Assembly (NCBI GenBank): GCA_024362935.1
Contig: JANCRA010000012.1
Location: 1,984,001 to 2,048,000 of the forward strand
Direction of reading: 5' to 3'
Length of the DNA: 64,000 nt
Source: Setophaga petechia
Lineage: Eukaryota; Chordata; Aves; Passeriformes; Parulidae
The position numbers and the translations under genes were made by a program. Of the stretch, positions 13,299 to 22,911 are shown one piece after another. Under the pieces are notes generated by a model. That model was not told where the DNA came from. It saw nothing but the letters and a program-made list of their open reading frames with translations, and did not search any database. How positions within the stretch are numbered: position 1 is the first letter of the stretch; each line of letters begins with the position of its first letter.

Positions 13299-13670
13299 TG
13301 TCGCAGACATCTTTTTATGAAAATCCTTTTCTTGGGATTTTTTCTTCCTGAGAAGCTGAGAGGCTTCAGGAACAAAATGTAAACAATGGTTATCTTCTGC
13401 TGTGGAATGCAAGAGGTCCATCTGTGATTGGTCTCATCTGCTTGTTTGTAATTAATGGCCAACCACAACAGAGTTGGCTCAGACAGAGAGTCTGAGGCAG
13501 CTGCCTTTGTTATCACTCTTTTCTATTCTATTCTTAGCTTAGCTAGCCTTCTGAGATGGAACTTTTCCTTCTATTCTTTTTAGTGTAGTTTTAAGGTACA
13601 AGCCTTCTGAATATGGAGTCAACACTCTTGTCTCTTCCTTCACCTGAAAACCCCTGTGACCACCGTCACA
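13299..13670 (+). mobile_element. Solo LTR of an endogenous retrovirus, 6-bp target-site duplication
   Basis: The 372-bp unit starts TGTCGCAGACAT and ends CCACCGTCACA, with the standard TG...CA termini. It is flanked by the duplication CCATGG (13293-13298 and 13671-13676) and splits the outer CR1 exactly. It shares most of its length with the element at 61199-61592: GCTGTGGAATGCAA, AAACCCCTGTGACCACCG and other blocks. A 6-bp duplication suggests an ERVK-like (class II) element. It is antisense to GRM8. No retroviral genes remain. Confidence 0.88.
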
Positions 13671-14001
13671 CCATGGCAATCAATCCAGCCTGTCCTGAGT
13701 GCTCTGCAGAGCCTTCCTACTCTGCAGCAGACCAACACTCCTGCTCAGCTTGGGTCTTGTCTGCAAATTTACTGAGGGTGCACATGATAACCTTGTCCAG
13801 ATCATTAATAAAGACATTAAACAGGACCCAGTACTGACCCCAGGAGAACACCACTTGTGACCAGCTGATAACTGGACGTAACTTCATTCACTATCATCTC
13901 TGGATGGCTTGGCCCTCCAGCCAGTGCTTCACCCAGTGAGCAGTGAACATCCAAGCCATGAGCAGCAAGTTTCAGCAGGACAATACTGAGGGAAACAGTG
14001 T
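13671..14001 (-). mobile_element. CR1 LINE (outer element), 5' segment abutting the GRM8 splice donor
   Basis: The plus strand reads GCAATCAATCCAGCCTGTCC, then TTACTGAGGGTGCACATGAT and CATCCAAGCCATGAGCAGCA, reverse-complement CR1 ORF2 upstream of the middle segment. It ends at CAGGACAATACTGAGGGAAACAGTGT (split here: CAGGACAATACTGAGG, GAAACAGTGT). In gene sense that is ACACTGTTTCCC, matching CR1 GACACTGTTTCCC. It lies directly beside the donor GTAAGT, so the 5'-truncation point of the LINE is about 6 nt into the intron. Confidence 0.9.
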
Positions 14002-14010
14002 ACTTACGTT
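14002..14010 (-). other. 5' splice site (donor) of the GRM8 exon
   Basis: On the minus strand the exon ends in AAC and the intron begins GTAAGT, with the GT at 14007-14006. Positions +1 to +6 match the U1 consensus fully. The next bases, ACACTGTTTCCC, already match CR1 repeat sequence, so only about six intron bases predate the insertion. Confidence 0.92.
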
Positions 14011-14144
14011 TAGATGAAGCTGATTACTCCACTGACCAATTACTTTGTATTCTGTACTCTTGTTGGTGATTTGATACTGAAAAATATCATAGCGTCCAGG
14101 AGCATCTCCATTTTCATTGAAAACAACAGGTGTTCCAGCACTCC
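14008..14144 (-). CDS. GRM8: Internal coding exon of metabotropic glutamate receptor 8 (partial gene)
   Basis: Read on the minus strand, the exon supplies two bases of a split glycine codon and then 45 full codons. The peptide begins [16 protein letters not shown] and ends [12 protein letters not shown]8 is a presynaptic class C G-protein-coupled receptor for glutamate that couples to Gi/o. By homology this piece is the C-terminal end of the extracellular ligand-binding domain, just before the linker to the cysteine-rich domain, roughly residues 460-505 of about 908. The stretch [17 protein letters not shown] is typical of GRM8, whereas GRM4 and GRM7 differ there as I remember them. The NKS sequon is a possible N-glycosylation site. 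The exon has an AG acceptor behind a T-rich tract and a GTAAGT donor. It starts in phase 1 and ends on a codon boundary. A CR1 repeat lies almost directly against the donor. No other GRM8 exon was recognised in the window. Confidence 0.92.
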
Positions 14145-14180
14145 CTGAAAAAATATTAAAAAAAAAAAAACCTTTAAAGG
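14145..14180 (-). other. 3' splice site (acceptor) and polypyrimidine tract of the GRM8 exon
   Basis: On the minus strand the sequence reads a run of about 13 T, then AATATTTTTTCAG, then the exon (AG at 14146-14145). The tract is almost pure T. Just upstream is a 10-bp perfect palindrome, CCTTTAAAGG (14171-14180). No branch point can be assigned with confidence. Confidence 0.88.
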
Positions 14181-16003
14181 AATTTTTAAAATATACATTA
14201 AGGAAAAAATTCTAATTAGAAATTGAGCAGGTTCTTCATAACACAAATATAGTATGATAATGCAAAAACCTCCCCAAAACAAAATGTATGATATTATCAT
14301 CATCACAAAATCTACCCTATGATTCTATGAAAATAATTTTAAAATACAATCCTTTGCTGTCTTTTTCTCTGGTTGTTTGGTTGAGGGTGTTTTTATGTGT
14401 ATTACAGAGCATTAGAAAATTCTAGGATAAAACAGAAATGAAGAAATTTCTTTTGACATGAAGAAAGACATAATTTCACTTTATGTGTATACTTGGCAGT
14501 AGGGAAAAAACAGCAATCCTGTAATGAACTAAATAAAAAATTTCCGAGTTAAGTACAAAAATATTGTTAATATCCTCAACTTAGGAATCAATACTCATAA
14601 AATACCTTCAGATGCAATGCTTAAATTGTGTCAGAGTAAGTATGCTGTTTCTAACACTGACCACCTATGAAAAAGTATTTTATCAAAATAAATTAAGTAC
14701 ATCAGCTGTGCTTGTTGCTCTCTCCTCTATACATGACACTGCCTGACAGAAAAGGCCATTGCTGAAGCTGTCAAAAGTTATAAATCGACACTGTTCTTAT
14801 TCAATCAACAAAATGTTCAAAGATTGAAAACTACACATCTACCTTGGCAACCAGACCAGCCAAATTAGAACACACTTTGATGGATTCCCTCAAGGTGACA
14901 TCAAGGACCTGCACTCCTGCAGAGACCTTTCAAAAGCTACTCCCCTTCCCCAAATTTTCATTTATATGTGAATCATATTTACCGCTGAGGTCCATTGAAG
15001 AAAAATCCAAGAATGCAAATGTTCTATTTCAGTGACTGGAGATGAAATTTATCTTTACTGGGGGAAAAACCCAAAACACAAAAAAATGCCCCCATAATGT
15101 TTTCATGTTTCTCCCTGTAAACATCCAAGAAAAGAACAGCCAATTCACAGTAAATTCCTACACTATAACATGTGTTAATGTACCACCTAGAGGCACTAAG
15201 TCCACTGTGAGTGGTTTCCAGAGAATGAAAAAAAACAAAAGTTTGAAATTCTGGGTACATACCTCTAAGAAGAAATAAACTAGTAGAAGTAGGAGCAGTC
15301 TACACACTCCAAGATTTCAACATAAATTCTTCTTGTATGTCTGTCTGTCTCTCTCCCATATAGTATTTTGTTCTCTAAAGCATTTTGTTTTGTATAACAG
15401 CTTTCATATAAAATTGATATCCAGTGAAATAAACAGTGCTTTGAGAGTGACAAGTGGCACATTAAATACTGTACCAATTTCACAGTTCTGCCAGAAAAAT
15501 TCTGGCTGCAAAAATTGGATGTGAGCAACCATGGAAGAAGAGTATCAAAAATTATGTGTGGTAAAGACTTAAGACCCCATGAAGATAGAAGAGACTCTAC
15601 AGAAAATTTTGGAAAGCTCTTCATGCTTTGCTCCCAATTATTTTGACAGAGTGAAGGGCAAGAAAAATCCCAGTCTACAATCTTTCAAGCAATGAAATTA
15701 TTCTTCACTGCTCACACAGCAGGTTGATGCAATAAATTTCTTCCACCCAACAAACACATACTCAGCTGTTGTTGGTTCATAGTTATGGAGGTAACTTTCA
15801 AAACATTACTGTATAGTAACAATAGAATTCATCTTTTTACTCAGCAGCATTTGAAGCCCTCATGGAAAACCAGTAATTTTTATGAACCGATAGGAAATGT
15901 TCTTGGTATACCTTAAGACCAATTGGAACTTAATTAAAACATTATAATGCTCAGCAATAAGAGTGTGAGCTTATATCATATGGCTGGCTTTAGAAATATC
16001 TTC
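14181..16003. other. AT-rich intron upstream of the GRM8 exon
   Basis: No exon, RNA gene or confident repeat was found. A lone CCTATGATTCTATGA at about 14316-14330 resembles a CR1 tail but has no CR1 body next to it. Confidence 0.45.
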
Positions 16004-16569
16004 TGGTGGTTTTGGTTGGGATAAAGTGGATTTTTTTCATAGTAGGTTGATTGGGGGTCTGATTTGGATTTGTGCTAAAAACTGTTGACAACACAGAGAT
16101 TTTTTTTTTTAGCTTTTTCTGAGCAGTATTTACACAGAGTCAAGGTGTTTTCTGCTTTTCATCCCACTCCACCACTGGGGAGGCTGGGAATGCACAAGAG
16201 TTGGGAGGGGACCAATCAGGACAGATGACCCCAACTGACTCAAGGGATATTCTCTACCATAAAACATCATGTGCAGCATATAAACCTGTAGAAGAAGAAG
16301 GAAGAAGGGGACATTTGGGGAGATGGCATTAAGTCACTCTATGTGTGATGCTTTCCTGGGGATGACTGAACACCTGCCTGCCCATAGCATGTGGTGAATG
16401 AAGTCCTTTTGCTTTGCTTATGTGTGCAGCTTTTGCTTCAGTTATTAAACTGTCTTTATCTCAACCCATCTGTTTTCTCAATTTTACCCTTCCAGTTCTC
16501 TCCCAGTCCAGCCGGTGGGGGAAGGATTGAGCTTGTGTGATGCTCAGCTGCAGGGGTTAATCCACAACA
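16004..16569 (+). mobile_element. Solo LTR of an avian endogenous retrovirus
   Basis: It runs from TGGTTTTGGTTGGGATAAAG to GGGTTAATCCACAACA. Landmarks I recognise from a widespread avian LTR are GGATTTGTGCTAAAAACTG, CACAGAGTCAAGGTGTTTTC, a TATA-like CAGCATATAAACC near 16275, GAACACCTGCCTGCCCATAG, and a polyadenylation-like TTATTAAACTGTCTTTATC near 16443. No flanking retroviral genes and no clear target duplication are visible. It is antisense to GRM8. Confidence 0.85.
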
Positions 16570-18099
16570 CACGTACAAAGTGACTGACTAGTCCAAAGCA
16601 GAACTACCTTTCTTTTTTGGTGTAGTGCTGTTCTCAGCTAGAGCACAACAGCATCTCATGCTGAGCACCACAATCAACAGGGACATAGCAACTTGCTAAA
16701 TTCAGCAGCTTCTCCAAGTGAGTCCAGCAAGATTTTTCCCATGAGGTGCAAGTCAAACAACCTTTGTCAAGTTAATAAAATCAGGCTTGCCAAAAGCTGG
16801 AATAAGTCACAGAAGATTTACACTCCCTAACACTGAGAAAAAAACACTATCCCTTTGTTAAACAGCAGATTTTACAAAGTACAGTAACAGCCACAGTGCC
16901 TGCTCTAAGTATATTTGATTGTGTTTTAGCAATGCTGCCATACTATAACATGTATATTCTATTAACAAGGAAACTATTGCTTTGATCCACGTCTTATTGT
17001 ATTCACATTGTGGAATAAAACATTTAATGAACTATAACTAGGAGGTATGCATGACTGGATTGTGCTAGTAAACCATTAGCTGCATAACCAGGAAACCAAA
17101 GTTAAAGGCTTTTGAAGAAAACCTGTGGATTTGACCAGTGGTTTCCAAAATAATGACTGCAAGATGGTAGCAGAAGTCTTGAAAGTATAAGGACTTACCT
17201 AAAGTGTAAGACAAACTAGATGCCTCAAGGTTATAAACAAACTACCAAGGGTTAATTAATATTCTTTGAAAATGTTAACCTCATCTGAAGAAAAAATATA
17301 CCCTGGTGAATGATCTGAATGAAGAGTGCATCTGGGAATGGATAGTCCTCAAATTGAAAAGGTTTTCTAAGAAAATATACTTTGTTGGATAGTCCATTAA
17401 ATTAAAGTGCATACTTCTGTGGAAAAACTGATTAACACTGTAGAGAGAGCAGATAATAAACCATGTGGAGAAACACTGTAGCTGACCATAACAACAAATC
17501 TCATGTGAGGAGGCAAACTTGGATCCAGTATATGGCACTCAAACAAATGCCATGGATGTATACAAGTGTCTCTTTTTGTGACAACCAGATATGCAGAACT
17601 GAGCACTCAGTATCTGGTACTGCCACATGGACTCAATCACTGCCATTGCAGGGAATTGCATCATAGTTCAAGTTTAAGACATGATTTAAATGCTCCTCTT
17701 GTTAATCATTGAGGTCTACCTGCAAAATTTAAATTTAACACACTGTAGAGAGAAAGTAACACAGAATAAAACAAAGACCTGAGATAGTGAGCCAGGACTA
17801 CATCAATTCCACCTTAGATAAAAAGTACTTTGGGAAACAATAACAAACAGATCTTGACTAGAGTATTTACACCAGAGAATGAATTTGGCAAGTGTCATTT
17901 GGGAACCACATTCATTGGAAACTATCATAGGAAAAATGCTACTTTTGCTTAGGATAATTGTTCCTATATCGCTACTTTAGACCACCATAGAGAACAGAAA
18001 AAGCAGGATACTTTTTTAGAAACAATTTCACTGATTTAAATTTTTAAAATATTTTTAAAGGAATAATTTAATAAAGTAATTATTTAATAATTTAATCAT

Positions 18100-18175
18100 C
18101 TTAAAGCAATCATTTAGTATTTTTAAAGCAATCATTAAATTGATCATTAATAAATGATCAATTTAATCATTTAAA
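18100..18175. repeat. AT-rich inverted repeat with a local direct duplication
   Basis: Arms ATTAAATTGATCATT (18134-18148) and AATGATCAATTTAAT (18153-18167) are perfect 15-bp inverted repeats around a 4-nt loop. After one mismatch three more pairs extend the stem. Just before it, TAAAGCAATCATT occurs twice (about 18103 and 18124). It is probably a slippage-derived structure. Confidence 0.85.
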
Positions 18176-21100
18176 GAGAAATGAGGGAACTATGTCTTTG
18201 AGCCTTTTCATATTTTATTCTCCATGTAGTTATGTTGCCTGTGTAATTTTAGCTCATGAATGACTCAGGTAATTTTATTCAATATGTCACCATTTTAACT
18301 AAATTTTTAAGTTATTCTTGATGTCTAGAACAAAGGTACCTGGTAGAATTTCCAGACTACATAATAAGCTTGGCTAACTATGGAAAATCATGTGTGAGCT
18401 TTTACATTCTTCATCTCTCCTTCATACCAATCCTTTTCAGTTTGGTTTGGGTTGGGTTGAGGTTTTTTAGTATAAAGCCATAGCTTCTAACTTATTTTGA
18501 GATCTGTTTCAGAAGCATCTCTTTGCTGAGCAAAGGACTTATTTACAATTTTTATGTATAAAGTAATACTCTGGTACTGGAAGAAATTCTCCCTCCTCCT
18601 TCCCCCTTTGCAGCAATCATCATTAAAGAATGCTGGGTGTTAAATTAGCACCTCAGCTAGACATTTCAGAATGTTCCTGTGACCTGTTTATGAGCCTTTC
18701 AAAATGCAGGTTGAAATAGCCAGAAAAATTATTTAGAGAAGAAAAAATGGTAAAATAGATGACATTTTTAAGTCTGATTCAAGGCTGTGATGGACCCTTT
18801 TGAATTTTCAATGCCTTACATAGATATCAAGGAAGACCCTTTCTGATAAGCAACTGTTGTATTTATGCACTGGACTTGAAAATCCACATTCTTCTGAAGA
18901 AATCTTTAAACAAGTACCTCGATATTCTTGAGATGCTGCTCAGCAACTACCTAATCCTTCATGTTCTTACTTTGTCAAATTACATTTCAAATGATTCTAA
19001 AATATCTCCTCTTGTACTGCAGACCACAATATTAGATCCCTGTGAGATTACAGCATGCACTTGGCCAATGCCTTCCAGAGAAATTCTCTTTACATTTCAT
19101 GACGTGGAAAAGAAGTAGATTTACTTGTAAACCACAAGTTCATGTGTAGTACTGGCCAAGTGCATATAAAAATGATTAATATATAAAAGTTCCTAAATTA
19201 AGAACAGCACTGAGCCTTATTTTTTTAAATAATTCTTTTAAATTAAATCAACATACTTGGATTCCTCTTATATGAAATTTTTTTTTTTTTTTTATGAGGC
19301 CCTGTTACTTCAGCACATTGGCAAAAGTGTAGAAAAGTGGTTCTGCTGATAAGTCTCACAACTACCATTTACAGAATATTCCAACTCTAGTGGAGCAGAT
19401 TTCATTATAAAGTGTGATACCAGATACAAATCTTTTATTTATGAAATCATATGTCTCCAGATTTATATTAATTTCTTTTTTTTTAATTTGAAATTAAAAT
19501 TACTTAAACTGAGTCTTCATCTTTTGAGCTGTTTCACATAAACTACTTTATCTGCTATGAATCTAAAGAAGGAATCCTGGATTCAATGGTAGGCTTAGGA
19601 GAATGGAAGTCAAGCAGCTATGTAGTGCACTATAATACAATTAACTATTGTGTATCAAAACTTCACAATACACCATCTCTTAGCATTCAGCTTTATGGAA
19701 AGACTTCTCAGATTTACAAGATCAACTCCTATTTCATTAATTCATGCAAATAATTTCAGGTACTAGAATTAAGGGTTCCAATTTTTTTTAATGATCATTT
19801 CATTCTAAGTAAGTTTTAAAAGGAAAAAATACTACAGAGGTGTACATTAATTAAATTGTTCTCAGGAAAGTAAAAAGAGGGAGAATAACCATTTGAACCT
19901 TCAGTACCAAAATTCCCAAAGAAAAATGCATAAAGAAAAATAAAGCAAGATGTTAGTCAATGAGACAAATGAAATAGAAGGTTGAAATTGAATAAATGGA
20001 AAGAGCAAATACAGGCTGTTATAACGTTTAATAGGAAAAAAAAACCACATAAAATTATAAACAACTAATCATAACTAGCAAAAGTTAATTTGTGAGTCAG
20101 GCTGTCAGAGAAAGAGTATAAAGTGTACCAAGCTATGTGAGGTTTGTAACAAATGAAGCTGTTATCTGCTCAGTCTCCACACAGCAGACATTTTAAAACA
20201 ATGAGCAAAATGAGCAACATAGTTACTAAAATATAAAATTATGATTGTCTTACACCTATTCAAAATCCGAAAAGACTTCTTTTCATGCTTACCCTACATG
20301 TTTCAGTTCAAGATTAGGACAATAAAACAAGTTTTCATCCAGTTGCATTAAATACAGACCTTTACTGACATTTTAAATATCCTAAGATACTGGATACATC
20401 CACACAGATATGCAGAATCTGCATATGACAGAGAATCTGTGCCTTTCTGAGGCAGCAGCTGGAGGCCAGATGGATACCCTGGGGTATCTTAAATGGCATT
20501 TGATGCCCATGTTTAGGCAATTTATCTTACTTACCACAGGGCAAATTCTGGCTGTTCATGTATGAATGCACAAAATAGAATGAAAGAGAAACTAGGAATG
20601 CTACAAGAAACGAATTATATACAGATTTAGGGTATATGTAATACAAATTGTAGTGGTACCCTTTGCAAGGCTTATAGAGAAAGTAAACAATTTGGTATTG
20701 AAATAAACTGATATAAATGAATTCCAGGTCAGGCAGCACAACTTTACATTTTTGAAGCTGATGAATGAGAACTTAGGCTGTGATTTTGCACAGAAGCATA
20801 TAATTTATTTGTTGTCTTGGTCCTCAGCATAGTGAAAAAATTAAAATTGTGTATTTCTGTGAAAGGAACAGTTCATTCCACTCTTGTATAACATCAGCCA
20901 GGGCAAGTACCATAAGCCCATGGTATTTAAAATAACAAACACCAAGTAGAGCTTTTTTCCTTACAGAATCTATTAGAGCTTCTTCCCACATCAAGCACAG
21001 AGACATGCATCATAAAACCTACCCCGAAATGAATAAAATTCAGAGATGAGACTGAACTCTAGCCATCAACAGTATAGGAGCAGTAAAAAACAATTTTCCC

Positions 21101-22254
21101 CATTATTAATTAGTTGGTGTAACAGTGAGTTTTAAAGGTAGTGATCTAAATGCAAACTCTGGTTCATGCATTCCTTCAGCTACAGCTTCAAGAAATATAT
21201 ACAGGAGAAAAATTCATCTACATTTTCGTTGTTCCCTACATTCTCTTTCCCAGAAACAGCCATTGCCCACTCTCAGCAAATATAGTACAGTGGTGATACT
21301 TTTGTTCTTACCCTCTAACAAAAAACTTAACCCAGAATATAAAAACACAGAACTCTAGCTCCTCTCCTTACAGCACCTTGAGTCTACTATCAGGAAATAT
21401 GTATACCTGTAATATGACTGTATCACAGAATAAACTTTGAATTCTGCCAGATAAAGAATGAAAATTGGTAGACACCAGTTTGTCACCTGCTATGGTGACA
21501 CAGAACTGAGCAAGCAGTTTTGTGCCTCCCACTCTGGACTCAGCCCATTCTCTGCTCAACAAGGCTGTGCCTTGACCTCTCCTCCCAGTGGTGGGACAAT
21601 GCTGTGTGAATGACCTTCCCTCCTCCATGCCAGCAGGGACGGGTAGATGTAGCTGAGCTACTTCACAGGTAGGTGCTACAGCAAGGCAGGAATTATCACT
21701 GTGGCCTTGTCAGAACAATCCATCAATCCTAGGAAAAGAATGTGATGAATGAGGTTCTGATGGGGAAGGAGCTACTGAAGAAGAGAAAACAAGCCCCTCT
21801 GAACCTTCCCTGCCACCTTAGCTTTGTTCCTTTCACCTCTGGAAAAGAGACAGCTCTGTCCACAGGTGGGAGGGGGTTTTGAGGAGAAGAGAGGAGGGAA
21901 GGAGTGAGACAAAAAGCTTGCTGTTCCTTACATGTAGCCAAAAAGCTCAGTGTTGCCAGCATATTTGAAAGGATAGTGCTTCTTTTTATTCTGTACTCAA
22001 AAAAAATCCATAGAGACAGGTTTCATCTTAAAATCTACAGCATATATTGCAAGCCAGAGAAGATTGATTCAGTTTTACAGCTGAAGAATCCAGCAAGTCA
22101 AAAAAGCCAACAGGCTCAGGGAATGGATATTCTATGCAATGGGAACAGATCACTCAATCCCCTAAAGATCAACACATTGTATAAAATTCAGCTGAGAGAT
22201 AAAGACTACTCTAGTAACATACTAAAATAGTAGCAGGGTGATATGATATTATCT

Positions 22255-22277
22255 AGTACAAGCTAACAGCTTGTACT
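22255..22277. repeat. Perfect 10-bp inverted repeat, 3-nt loop
   Basis: AGTACAAGCT, loop AAC, AGCTTGTACT. The stem is perfect and of mixed base composition, unlike the AT-rich surroundings. It is too short for a microRNA precursor. Confidence 0.85.
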
Positions 22278-22820
22278 GAAAGAGGAAGTTATAAGAGGGT
22301 GGTTAGGTTTCTCATATAAAAATGTGTGAATAGATGCATAAAGTTTTGTTTGCACGGCATTATAGACTGGATAGTATCAAACACTCTTTGGTGGAAAATG
22401 GTGATTTTAATGTTATCAAGTACATGTGCACATTTTGGTTTTAAATGTTGTGGTTGGGCATTCTTTTCTCTTTTTAAATATATTTTTCAGCACAAGTAGT
22501 AGCAAGCACGTTTCTTGTAGTCCCAATGGGAAGAGTTCATGGTTATGATTTTCCACACAAAAAAAAGAAAAAAAAAAGTAGCTAACACATATGCTGGGAC
22601 ATAAGTGGGAGTGAAAGTGTGAGGAATCTTTTCCACAAATACAACCACAAGTAATTTTTTAGAATCACCAAAATGAATACACTTTAAGTAGACATAAATT
22701 TCTCTATGAATTTCTTATTAAATCAGGATCACCTGCAGACCCCAGCAACACAACCATGTTATGGGAACATTCCCAGATTAACAGGGTTTTCATACCATTT
22801 CTGTTGTCATGATTCTTCTG

Positions 22821-22911
22821 GAAAAAAAAAAAAAAAACAAAACAAAACAAAAAAAAAAAAAAACAAAAAAAACCCACCAAAACAAAAAAACCAACTTCTT
22901 TCAAGAAGTTG
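22821..22911. repeat. A-rich low-complexity tract ending in a hairpin
   Basis: A long A-rich run broken by single C residues (CAAAA-type units), 22821-22890. It is followed at 22892-22911 by the perfect inverted repeat CAACTTCTT/TC/AAGAAGTTG. It could be the tail of a lost retrocopy, but no parent sequence is recognisable upstream. Confidence 0.75.

Larger units (their letters stand above)
1..14007 (-). other. Downstream intron of GRM8 (incomplete)
   Basis: This is the intron following the exon on the minus strand, running off the left edge of the window. It would lead to the large exon for the cysteine-rich and seven-helix domains. That exon would give an open frame of about 300 codons, and none is present here, so the intron is longer than 14 kb. 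It carries most of the window's CR1 sequence. Confidence 0.8.
16570..22820. other. Intron without recognised genes; hairpins and T tract
   Basis: Contains the AT-rich hairpin at 18130-18171, a T16 run at 19278-19293, a GC-richer patch at about 21360-21900 without a recognised family, and the hairpin at 22255-22277. I see no exon. Confidence 0.45.

Noticed and set aside
14316..14330. CCTATGATTCTATGA, like a CR1 terminal repeat
   Set aside because: No CR1 body on either side; a 15-bp match in AT-rich DNA may be chance.
22821..22890. A-rich run as the poly(A) tail of a processed pseudogene
   Set aside because: No gene-like sequence precedes it and no flanking duplications were seen.
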